Of a DNA stretch of 64,000 nt, positions 23,253-32,392 are shown in pieces. Both the position numbers and the translations under genes were made by a program. The DNA lies in NCBI GenBank assembly GCA_037974665.1, contig CM075783.1, positions 15,718,762 through 15,782,761 on the forward strand, in the 5' to 3' direction. The notes beneath the pieces were generated by a model, which saw nothing but the letters and a program-made list of their open reading frames with translations, was not told the DNA's origin and did no database searches. The DNA is from Ehretia macrophylla. Its lineage: Eukaryota > Streptophyta > Magnoliopsida > Boraginales > Ehretiaceae. Numbering within the stretch: position 1 is the stretch's first letter; each line of letters starts with the position of its first letter.

Positions 23253-25677
23253 TGTGAAATCCCACTTTCTTGCTTATCTCGTTTTACGTGTTTTACCTCG
23301 TTTTGCGTGCATATGATCTGTTTATTTGCTATAGGACCTAGAAAGTTATAATTTTGATTTCAATACTTCTAATACGTGCTAAATGTGCATTCATGAAATT
23401 TTCATCAAAAACGGAGTCAGAAATTTTATCGTCGATTTTCAGTGAATAGTGTTTTCGAAACACGTCCGCTATAATTTTGAAACTGGTCTTTTTAACCCTT
23501 CTAGACCTAGTCCACGGACTTTAATAGACCTGTGTTTGATGAAAACGGTTTTAAAATCGGCTTAAGAATTTATTAGGGTTTTTACACCGACTTTTGTGAA
23601 AATCGAGTTTTAAGCCGACTCGGGTGGAATTCTTTGAATGTAAAACTTCTTGTCACCTAAAAATAATCCACTTGAGATATTTTGGGGGTTGCATAACTAT
23701 TTTTAATTTGGTGAGCATTAAAATGCAATTAAAGACATTAAAAACACAAAAATACCTATTAAAATAACTTTGACTTTAATTAAATAATTGACCATTTAAG
23801 CTAATGTCCTCAACACACACTCACACAACACAAAAACACCATCACACACACACACATTGCCGTGAGGTTGAGGAGAGAAAAGAGAAGAGAAAAACTTAAG
23901 CTTTCAATCCAATTTTTCAAAGAAAAACCTAGTTTTTGTCCGTGAAACTTCGCACCGACTTGGATTCTGCTTGTTGGGCACGCATTCCTAGGCTTATATC
24001 GCATCTAAGGTGAGAGAAAAATTCTAGATCTCAAAATGTCATTTTTGTGTTTTTGCGTATAAATGAAGATTGAACCGTTAGAATTGAAATCTGATGATAG
24101 ATTATTGCTCCTTGCATGCTAGGGATCATTATATACTAATACTACGAGTTTCTGTCGGATATAGCATAATTTTTATTTTCCGGGTATTTAATTTTGATTA
24201 AAATGTTCAAAGTTGATTTAATTGAGTTGCGTTGCTCGAAATCGATTGCCGTCGATTTTTAAATACTTGATAATTACGTGTTAGCGCTGTTGTAATGCCG
24301 AATTTTCGATTACATTGTTTGTGTGAAAATCCGGAAAATCCAGCCATGACGTCATAGGGTTTTAGGGTTATCGGGCATGTTTTGGAGGTGTTATGGTGGA
24401 TTTCCGAGAGGGCTAATGTAGTAGGTTGAATGGGTGAGTGATAGGAACTGATTTGGCAATGTTTGGATTAGTAGATTGTAAGTTATGAATTTTAGAAGTT
24501 TAGGTTGTCATTCTTTAATTTCTTGAACGATGCCTTAGATGGTTGGGTAGTGTTCGAGTGATGAATGGTGAGTCGTTGTTGAGTAATTTAGGGTTTAATT
24601 ATGTATATTATGCATGTCCGGTTAGATGGCCTACTTTGTCATCTAACTACGTTGTTTGTTGTTTAATTTAATATTGATGTTATATTGATGTTATTGATTG
24701 ATTATTATCGAATGCGGGAATCGGGCACTCTTGTTGCTGATCTCCCAATTGATTGATTGATTTATGCTTGCATGATGATTGATGAATATGGAGTCTTGGT
24801 ATGTGTGTGCCACCTCTCGGGCAGCGTCGGGCTGTCGGGTTGATAACGGCATGACTGCCATAGGCTACCCCCAGCTCGCATGACGGAGATGTCATGGAGG
24901 GAAGGGGCTAGTGAGGTACCTCGGGTGCGTGAGTAATGGGGAGTTATAAGAAGAACGGTTGAGATCGTGATGGCGTTTGGAGCTACACCAAATAGAGTAT
25001 CCTTATTGAATGGTCATATAGTTATGTGATGATAGCTTTATTTATGTTATTATGTTGTTGTGTGTTTACTTGCTCAAAGGACTAAATCCAAGGAGCGTAG
25101 TGAATACTGTCGAGATCTATCGGATCCTCACTGGGCTTATGTATATAAGCTCACTCTCTATTAATGCATGTTTTCAGGTGTACTTTCACAAGATTACGGG
25201 TACGTGCCTCCTGAAGAGGAGAATGTGGAAAACGTGCCTTTCGTGGATGAGTCATATGTCCCTGAGTCTTATCCATGATTCTATGTTGTTAAACGTTATG
25301 TATATTAGTTTAATAGACTTTTATATGCTTTACGGTTCTTAGTGTAATAGTTGTTGATAAGATGATGATTCAAACGATGTTAATTTAGTGGCTTTCTTTT
25401 GTCTATGTTTAAATTGTAGTTGTGTCTCAACTTACTTTTGAAATGTATGATAAAGTTGAGGTATTGTATGTCATGTTGGAACGGAGGCGTATAACGAGGA
25501 TGTTTTATTGTATAATATGGTTGTGTTGTATGTTGTTGTTTGAATTAAGGAGTTGCTGGATGTATGATGTTTAATGAGGTTGGTTTGGAACCTCGGTGTC
25601 CTATTTACTGTCGTTATACTGCCGAAATTCCGTTGCGTCCTGACTGATCGTAGGAGGGGTCGTGTTGGGGCGTGACA
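23253..25677 (+). repeat. Inner element 3' LTR
   Basis: 2,425 bp, starting TGTGAAATCC and ending GGGGCGTGACA, same length as the 5' copy with seven differences counted by eye (six transitions, one transversion), all in its first half. It contains the second copy of the TATATAAG box (25,142-25,149). Confidence 0.95.
25168..25278 (+). CDS. Conserved LTR micro-ORF, 36 codons (inner 3' LTR)
   Basis: Identical to the frame at 19,208-19,318, as expected for the two LTRs of a young element, so it adds no independent evidence of selection. Confidence 0.45.
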   Translation: MFSGVLSQDYGYVPPEEENVENVPFVDESYVPESYP

Positions 25678-26381
25678 AAAGGTGAGAGAAAAATTCTAGA
25701 TCTCAAAATGTTATTTTTATATTTTTGCGTATAATTAATTATTGAACCGTTAGAATGTTAATCTGATGTTAGATTATTGCTCCATGCATGCTAGGGATCA
25801 TTTATATGCAATACTACGAGATTTGAACGGATGTAGCATATTTATTATTTTTCGGGTATTTAAAGTTGATTAATTTGTTAAATGTTGAATATTTTGAGTT
25901 GTGTTGATCGGAATCGATTGCTGTCGATTTCTAAAAGATTGATAATTACGTGGTAGCGCCGTTGTAATGCCGAATTTTCGATTGTGATGTCCGTGCCAAA
26001 ATCCAAAAATTTCAGCCATGATACACTAGGGTTTTAGGGTTATTGGGCATGATTTGGATGTGTTTTGGTTTGTTTCCGAGGGGGCTAATGTAGTAGATTG
26101 GACAGGTGAGTGTTTGAAACTGATTTGGAGTTGTTTGGATTAGTAAAATGTAAGATATGATTATTTGAAGTTTAGGTTGTCTTTATTTAAAATGTTAGAT
26201 TGAGCCTTAGTTGATTGGGTGTGGTTTGAGTGATTGAATTGTGAGTTGTTAATGGTTAGACTAGGGTTAGATTACGTGTTTCATGCATGTTAAGTTGGAT
26301 GGCCTACTTTGTCATCTAACTTAGTTGTTTGTGGTTTAATTAAATATTGATGTTATATTGATGTTATATTGATTATTATTG

Positions 26382-26600
26382 GATACGGGAATCGGGCACT
26401 TTTGTTGCTGATCTCCCATATTATTGATTGATTATTATTGAGTACGGGAATTGGGCACTTTTGTTGATGATCTCCCATATTATTGATTGATTATTATTGA
26501 GTACGGGAATCGGGCACTTTTGTTGCTGATCTCCCAGATTATTGATTGATTATTATTGAGTTCGGGAATCGGGCACTTTTGTTGCTGATCTCTCAGTTTA
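26382..26600 (+). repeat. 59-bp minisatellite in the outer 5' LTR
   Basis: Four units with spacings of 58-60 bp, each containing GGGAATCGGGCACTTTTGTT and GCTGATCTCCCA. The 3' LTR has a matching four-unit array at about 31,256-31,473; the inner LTR has a single unit near 18,757. Amplification therefore predates this insertion but is specific to the outer family. Confidence 0.9.
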
Positions 26601-26994
26601 TTTATGATTGAGTCTCATTGTTGTGAGCTTTGATAATGTTGTGTTACCTCGGGAGGCATCCTGGGTTACGGGCACAGTTATCATGGCTACTCCCTATCTC
26701 GCATGGGCGGAGAGGCCATGGGGTGTGGGTCTAGGTCAAGGTACCTCAGGATTGTGTCATTGAGTTTGGAGGAGTTGTTGAGCATGGAATTGGTGTATGG
26801 GGCTTCATCAGCAAATGTATCGTATCCTTATTGTGTGTTTACAGTTATTACTATTGTTGCATTTATAATGATTATTGATGTTCATTGTGTGTTTACTGAC
26901 TCAAAGGATTATTCCAAGGAGTTTAGTAGACCTTGCTCGAGATCTATCGGATCCTCACTGGGCTTATTTATATAAGCTCACTTTCTATTATTGC

Positions 26995-27096
26995 ATGCTT
27001 ACAGGTGTACTATCGCAGGATTACGGGTACGTGCCTCCTAAGGAGGAAAATGTGCCTTACGTGGACGAGTCATATGTTCCAGAGTCTTATCCGTGA
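26995..27096 (+). CDS. Conserved LTR micro-ORF, 33 codons (outer 5' LTR)
   Basis: ATG-started frame of 33 residues, with QDYGYVPPKEENV and VDESYVPESYP. Against the inner-element version I count about eight silent third-position changes, two amino-acid replacements (E to K, F to Y) after the fourth codon, and absence of three whole codons. A longer open frame from 26,875 reads through the same segment. Function unknown. Confidence 0.5.
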   Translation: MLTGVLSQDYGYVPPKEENVPYVDESYVPESYP

Positions 27097-27522
27097 TTCT
27101 GTGCTGTTATTTATCATGTATATTAGCTTAGTAGCCTTTTCTATGCTTTATAGTTCTTGTTGTATAGGATGCTGAAAAGAATATAAATTAGTTGTTACTA
27201 TTCTAGCAGCTTCTTTTGTCTATGGTTAAGTTGTTAGATGGGTCTCAACTTATTTTTGAAATGTATGATAAGGTTGAGGTATTGTATGTTATGTTGGAAC
27301 GGAGGCAGATAACGAGGACTGATTATTGTATATTACGGTTATGTTGTGTGTTGTTATGCTGTTGAGGAGTTGTTGTTTGTATGGTTATGGAATTGGATGT
27401 TTAATGTTATTAATGAGGTTGGTTTAGAACCTCGGTATTCTATTTACTGTCGTTATACTGCCGAAATCCCGTTGCGTCCTGACTGATTGTAGGTGGGGTC
27501 GAGTTGGGGCGTGACATTTAAG

Positions 27523-27534
27523 TGGTATCAGAGC
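27523..27534 (+). other. Primer binding site of the outer element
   Basis: TGGTATCAGAGC, six bases after the end of the LTR; same initiator-Met-tRNA complement as in the inner element. Confidence 0.93.
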
Positions 27535-27792
27535 TTGATTAGCTGTCAGCCGGGGTATCCTCGGAATGTGGGTAGTGGTCTAAGCATGCAAGTATGTATG
27601 AAGTGAAAGAAAAGTGAAATATGTGTTAATATGATTAAATGATTAAGTGATTAAGTGATTATGTGATTTAGTGCTTATGTGATTATGTGATCAATTTGTT
27701 TATGTGTTTTATATGAGTTTGTTGTTTAGGTGTTAATAATTGTTTATAACCTGTTTACGTGCTATAACTGTGCTAACTCTTTGATTAGTACG
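27535..27792 (+). other. 5' leader of the outer element
   Basis: Noncoding leader between primer site and gag. It contains imperfect short repeats of the type GATTAAGTGATTATGTGATT (27,630-27,695). The inner element has a matching leader at 19,737-19,987, so the two families share this part closely. Confidence 0.7.
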
Positions 27793-29142
27793 ATGGCCGG
27801 TAGACCGAGGACTCGTGGTAGGCCCGAGTTAGTAGATGAGGTTCCTGGTAGTGTGGCACAGGGCCGTGATAGGGGTGATGATAGGTTAGGAGCAGCAATG
27901 GATCGGATTGCAGATTTGATGGCTGGACAGGCCCAGTTGTTAGCGGGTCAGGCTGCTCAGACTCAGGCATTGCAGGCCCAGATACAGAATGTACAGGGTG
28001 GTAATCACGGTCGAGGTTCTATGAAGGAGTTTCTGGGGTACTATCCTCCTAGATTTCAGGGAGAGCCTGATGATAGGAAGGCCGAGTCGTGGATTAGCAA
28101 GTTAGAGAAAAATTTTGATCCTCTTGGGTACACTGATGAGAGGAAGGTGACTTCTGCTGTCTATTTGCTTGATGATGAGGCAGAGGAGTGGTGGCGCACT
28201 CTGAGAGCCAGTTGGGAGACCCGGGGTGTTCCGTATGTTTGGGATGCCTTTCTGACTGCTTTTAGGGATAAGTATGTCCCGAGGGTTGCACGGGAGAGGA
28301 GAGAGGCTGAGTTCCTATCTTTGGTACAGGGGGATTCTTCTGTGGCTCAGTATGAGGCTACATTCACTAGGTTGTCCCGGTATGCACCGGAGTTTGTAGC
28401 TGTGGAGGAGAGGAAGACCCGTAGATTTATGTTGGGATTGAGGCCCGAGATTCAGGATGCAATGGCTCTGAATCGCTATGATATCTTCACTGAGGCTTTT
28501 GATGCAGCTTCTAGGTTAGAGAAGAGGAAAGGGGATCAGATTGTCTCCAGTCAGCCTAGTAAGAGGCCGTATCAGCCACAGGGCCAGCAGGTTATATATA
28601 GGCCTCCAGTACAGCAGGTTGTCTACAGGCCACCAGCCCAGCAGGGTTCTTATAGGCCACAGGGTCTGCAGAGTTACTATCGGCCTCAGTTTCAGCAGGG
28701 GCCATATCAGGTTCAAACTCAGTATAGGCCAGCTCAGTCTCAGGGTCAGTATAGGCCTAGTGTGGTGAGACCTCAGCAGCAGGCTGGTTCAGCTGCTTAT
28801 TCAGCTTCTGGTTCTTTAGGAGGCAGTGTCAGTGCTCCGATGCTGCAGTGTGTTTATTGTAAACGTAAGGGCCATATGGAGGCCGACTGTCGAAGAAAGG
28901 CAGGGACGTGTTTAGGTTGCGGCAGCAACCAACACCGGGCGAGGGATTGCCCCAGGTATCAGGGTTCTACGGGTCAGCCAGCAGTCCAGGGTTATCAGGG
29001 TGGACCTGCAAGCAGTACACCTCAGCAGCAGCGGGCTCAGGCTCGGGCCTACGTAGTGGACTTGGAGGAATTGCCAGAGGCGACAGCAGTGGTGAAAGGT
29101 AACTTACTTATTCTCAACCAATTAAATATTATACCTCCTTGA
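27793..29142 (+). CDS. gag protein of the outer gypsy element (looks whole)
   Basis: An open frame of 449 codons from ATG (MAGRPRTRGRPELVDE). N-terminal third: polar, Q/A-rich coiled stretch. Middle: retrotransposon gag core (RFQGEPDD, WISKLEK, EEWWRTLR, RRFMLGLRPEIQ). Then a linker rich in Q, P, Y and R, with many short repeats of the YRPQ type. C-terminal part: two zinc knuckles of the form C-X2-C-X4-H-X4-C, CVYCKRKGHMEADC and CLGCGSNQHRARDC. The protein would form the nucleocapsid and package RNA. It ends without a protease and no pol follows, so any particle processing would need proteins from a related element. It is related to the gag start of the inner element. Confidence 0.92.
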   Translation: MAGRPRTRGRPELVDEVPGSVAQGRDRGDDRLGAAMDRIADLMAGQAQLLAGQAAQTQALQAQIQNVQGGNHGRGSMKEFLGYYPPRFQGEPDDRKAESWISKLEKNFDPLGYTDERKVTSAVYLLDDEAEEWWRTLRASWETRGVPYVWDAFLTAFRDKYVPRVARERREAEFLSLVQGDSSVAQYEATFTRLSRYAPEFVAVEERKTRRFMLGLRPEIQDAMALNRYDIFTEAFDAASRLEKRKGDQIVSSQPSKRPYQPQGQQVIYRPPVQQVVYRPPAQQGSYRPQGLQSYYRPQFQQGPYQVQTQYRPAQSQGQYRPSVVRPQQQAGSAAYSASGSLGGSVSAPMLQCVYCKRKGHMEADCRRKAGTCLGCGSNQHRARDCPRYQGSTGQPAVQGYQGGPASSTPQQQRAQARAYVVDLEELPEATAVVKGNLLILNQLNIIPP

Positions 29143-29764
29143 GTGCAACGTGCTAAAATGTAAGTAGAAAGTTTGCCTTAAACGATTAAAGTTAGCATGT
29201 GCATCATATCAGTTGGCGATTGAGTAGTATGTGACGCTGAGGTATATGGAATTCCGATTAGGGGTCAAGCTACTTTATGACTATACATTGATTATTGGGA
29301 TTCTTATTTGGTGATTTTATACGGCATTCTTCCTCGAGATTTCTGTATGGAGATTCTTATTTAGCATACTTCTTTGAACATCTTCTATGGTATTTTCTAT
29401 GCGGTATTCTTATGTGGAATTCTGATACGGTATTATCCGAAGTTCTTATATTGGGATTATTATTTGGTATTCTCGCTTGGTGATCTTGTTCGAAGTTCTC
29501 AATTGGTATTCTTGATTGGTGCTCTATTACGGGATCTATGTTTGGCGTTCTTCTTCAGTAATTTATTTGAGATTCTTATTCAGAAATTCTAGTCAGTGTT
29601 CTTATTCAGCGTTCCTATTTAAGCTTCTTGTATGGGGATTTTTATTCGATGATCTTATTTGGTGTTCCTACTTGGTGTTCTTGGTTCGTATTCGGAATTT
29701 AGTAATTGGTCTTTCAATCAGTATGTTTGAGTCAGCACCTGAGTTTGTCTTGGGATCAATGCAG
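29143..29764 (+). repeat. T-rich degenerate-repeat spacer in the position of pol
   Basis: About 620 bp, mostly built from loose repeats around ATTCTTATTTGG or GGTATTCTT; at least eight recognisable units between 29,285 and 29,690. Several frames stay open by chance because the units are T-rich; the predicted peptides are low-complexity and hydrophobic, so I do not call genes. No pol similarity was seen. Confidence 0.75.
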
Positions 29765-29800
29765 AATTGCGAGGACGCAATTGTTTTAAGGAGGGGAGAA
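29765..29800 (+). other. Hairpin and polypurine tract before the outer 3' LTR
   Basis: An 18-nt inverted repeat (AATTGCG, loop AGGA, CGCAATT; 29,765-29,782) followed by TTTTAAGGAGGGGAGAA and the LTR. Compared with the inner element, a T-A stem pair has become G-C with both bases changed. Confidence 0.82.
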
Positions 29801-32392
29801 TGTGAAACTCCAAATTTTTGACCTTATCTCGCTTTGCGTGTTTTATTCTCGTATTGCATGAATTGACCTATCTATGTGCTACATGACTTAGAATGTGATA
29901 ATTTTGATATCAATACTCTTAGAACATGCTAAATGTGCATTCATGAAATTTTCATAAAAAACGGAGTCAGAAATTTTATCGTCGATTTTCAGTGAATAGT
30001 ATTTTCGAAACACGTCCGCTATAATTTTGAAACTGGTCTTTTTAACCCTTTTAGACCTAGTCCATGGACTTTAATAGACCTGTGTTTGATGAAAACGGTT
30101 TTAAAATCGGCTTAGGAATTTATTAGGGTTTTTACACCGACTTTTGCGAAAATCGAGTTTTAGGCCGACTCGGGTAAAACTATTTTAATATAAAACTCTT
30201 TGTCACCTAAAATATATTGTCTAGAATTAATTTAGGTGTTAATTTATTAGTTGAGCAAGAAATAGTCAATAAAATGAATTAAAAGACTAGAAAATATAAT
30301 TAAAAGACTAAATATATCAACTTTGACTTTGCTATTTTGTTGACTTTGCATATAAAATCTCTACACACACTAAAAACAAAGCAAACACCACAAAAACACA
30401 TACATTGCAGCCGTGAGTTTCTTGGCATTTTTGAGAGTTTTTCAACTTATTTTACAAAACAATTTTGCCTTAGAAAACTTAGTTTTAGTCCGAATCTTTT
30501 CAAATCGGGCTGGATTCCGCTTGTTGGGCACCTATTGCACGTATTCCTAGCTTTACTTCGGATCAAAGGTGAGAGAAAAATTCTAGATCTCAAAATGTTA
30601 TTTTTATGTTTTTGCGTATAATTAATTATTGAACCGTTAGAATGTTAATCTGATGTTAGATTATTGCCCCATGCATGCTAGGGATCATTTATATGCAATA
30701 CTACGAGATTTGAACGGATGTAGCATATTTATTATTTTTCGGGTATTTAAAGTTGATTAATTTGTTAAATGTTGAATATTTTGAGTTGTGTTGATCGGAA
30801 TCGATTGCCGTCGATTTCTAAAAGATTGATAATTACGTGGTAGCGCCGTTGTAATGCCGAATTTTTGATTGTGATGTCCGTGCCAAAATCCAAAAATTTC
30901 AGCCATGATACACTAGGGTTTTAGGGTTATTGGGCATGATTTGGATGTGTTTTGGTTTGTTTCCGAGGGGCCTAATGTAGTAGATTGGACAGGTGAGTGT
31001 TTGAAACTGATTTGGAGTTGTTTGGATTAGTAAAATGTAAGATATGATTATTTGAAGTTTAGGTTGTCTTTATTTAAAATGTTAGATTGAGCCTTAGTTG
31101 ATTGGGTGTGGTTTGAGTGATTGAATTGTGAGTTGTTAATGGTTAGACTAGGGTTAGATTACGTGTTTCATGCATGTTAAGTTGGATGGCCTACTTTGTC
31201 ATCTAACTTAGTTGTTTGTGGTTTAATTAAATATTGATGTTATATTGATTATTATTGGATACGGGAATCGGGCACTTTTGTTGCTGATCTCCCATATTAT
31301 TGATTGATTATTATTGAGTACGGGAATCGGGCACTTTTGTTGATGATCTCCCATATTATTGATTGATTATTATTGAGTACGGGAATCGGGCACTTTTGTT
31401 GCTGATCTCCCAGATTATTGATTGATTATTATTGAGTTCGGGAATCGGGCACTTTTGTTGCTGATCTCTCGGTTTATTTATGATTGAGTCTCATTGTTGT
31501 GAGCTTTGATAATATTGTGTCACCTCGGGAGGCATCCTGGGTTGCGGGCACAGTTATCATGGCTACTCCCTATCTCGCATGGGCGGAGAGGCCATGGGGT
31601 GTGGGTCTAGGTCAAGGTACCTCAGGATTGTGTCATTGAGTTTGGAGGAGTTGTTGAGCATAGAATTGGTGTATGGGGCTTCATCAGCAAATGTATCGTA
31701 CCCTTATTGTGTGTTTACAGTTATTACTATTGTTGCATTTATAATGATTATTGATGTTCATTGTGTGTTTACTGACTCAAAGGATTATTCCAAGGAGTTT
31801 AGTAGACCTTGCTCGAGATCTATCGGATCCTCACTGGGCTTATTTATATAAGCTCACTTTCTATTATTGCATGCTTACAGGTGTACTATCGCAGGATTAC
31901 GGGTACGTGCCTCCTAAGGAGGAAAATGTGCCTTACGTAGACGAGTCATATGTTCCAGAGTCTTATCCGTGATTCTGTGCTATTATTTATCATGTATATT
32001 AGCTTAGTAGCCTTTTCTATGCTTTATAGTTCTTGTTGTATAGGATGCTGAAAAGAATATAAATTAGTTGTTACTATTCTAGCAGCTTCTTTTGTCTATG
32101 GTTAAGTTGTTAGATGGGTCTCAACTTATTTTTGAAATATATGATAAGGTTGAAGTATTGTATGTTATGTTCGAACGGAGGCAGATAACGAGGACTGATT
32201 ATTGTATATTACGGTTATGTTGTGTGTTGTTATGCTGTTGAGGAGTTGTTGTTTGTATGGTTATGGAATTGGATGTTTAATGTAATTAATGAGGTTGGTT
32301 TAGAACCTCGGTATTTTATTTACTGTCGTTATACTGCCGAAATCCCGTTGCGTCCTAACTGATTGTAGGTGGGGTCGAGTTTGGGCGTGACA
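29801..32392 (+). repeat. Outer element 3' LTR
   Basis: 2,592 bp, TGTGAAACTCC to GGGCGTGACA, followed by the target repeat ACTTG. It holds the uninterrupted version of the site where the inner element entered the other LTR (AAAGG at 30,565-30,569), a four-unit 59-bp minisatellite (about 31,256-31,473), and TATA-like boxes at 30,351 and about 31,845. Confidence 0.95.
31871..31972 (+). CDS. Conserved LTR micro-ORF, 33 codons (outer 3' LTR)
   Basis: Same 33-codon frame as at 26,995-27,096; the only difference I see between the two LTR copies is a silent-looking G to A near the middle (GTG to GTA). Function unknown. Confidence 0.48.
   Translation: MLTGVLSQDYGYVPPKEENVPYVDESYVPESYP

Larger units (their letters stand above)
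17293..25677 (+). mobile_element. Inner Ty3/gypsy element, Tekay-like chromovirus, nested in the outer 5' LTR
   Basis: Flanked by the five-base target repeat AAAGG (17,288-17,292 and 25,678-25,682). Both LTRs are 2,425 bp (17,293-19,717 and 23,253-25,677) and by eye differ at seven sites, about 0.3%. At 1.3e-8 substitutions per site per year that is roughly 0.1 million years, younger than the host element as nesting demands. Inside are a primer site, gag sequence, reverse transcriptase, RNase H, integrase and a chromodomain-like end. The coding region is broken, with at least two breaks, and its domain set is incomplete, so this copy could not supply its own proteins. Confidence 0.93.
25683..27516 (+). 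repeat. Outer element 5' LTR, second part
   Basis: Continues the LTR interrupted at 17,292, starting TGAGAGAAAAATTC and ending GGGGCGTGACA. It contains a minisatellite at 26,382-26,600, the TATATAAG box (26,969-26,976) and a micro-ORF. It aligns with 30,570-32,392 with about 21 differences and a 12-bp length change. Confidence 0.94.
16524..32392 (+). mobile_element. Outer Ty3/gypsy element, gag-only type, split by a nested insertion
   Basis: LTRs bounded by TGTGAAAC and GGGCGTGACA are flanked by the five-base target repeat ACTTG (16,519-16,523 and 32,393-32,397). The 5' LTR is 16,524-17,292 plus 25,683-27,516 (about 2,603 bp once the inner element is removed); the 3' LTR is 29,801-32,392 (2,592 bp). 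The internal part holds a primer site, a leader, one gag frame, a T-rich spacer and a purine tract; no protease, reverse transcriptase or integrase sequence is present. By eye the LTRs differ at about 32 sites plus small length changes, near 1.2%, which suggests an age of roughly 0.5 million years at 1.3e-8 per site per year. The element looks whole for a non-autonomous, gag-bearing type. Confidence 0.9.

Noticed and set aside
29295-29821. Several hydrophobic frames in the T-rich spacer
   Set aside because: They overlap in different frames, are low in complexity and follow from the T-rich repeat; nothing resembles pol or an envelope protein.
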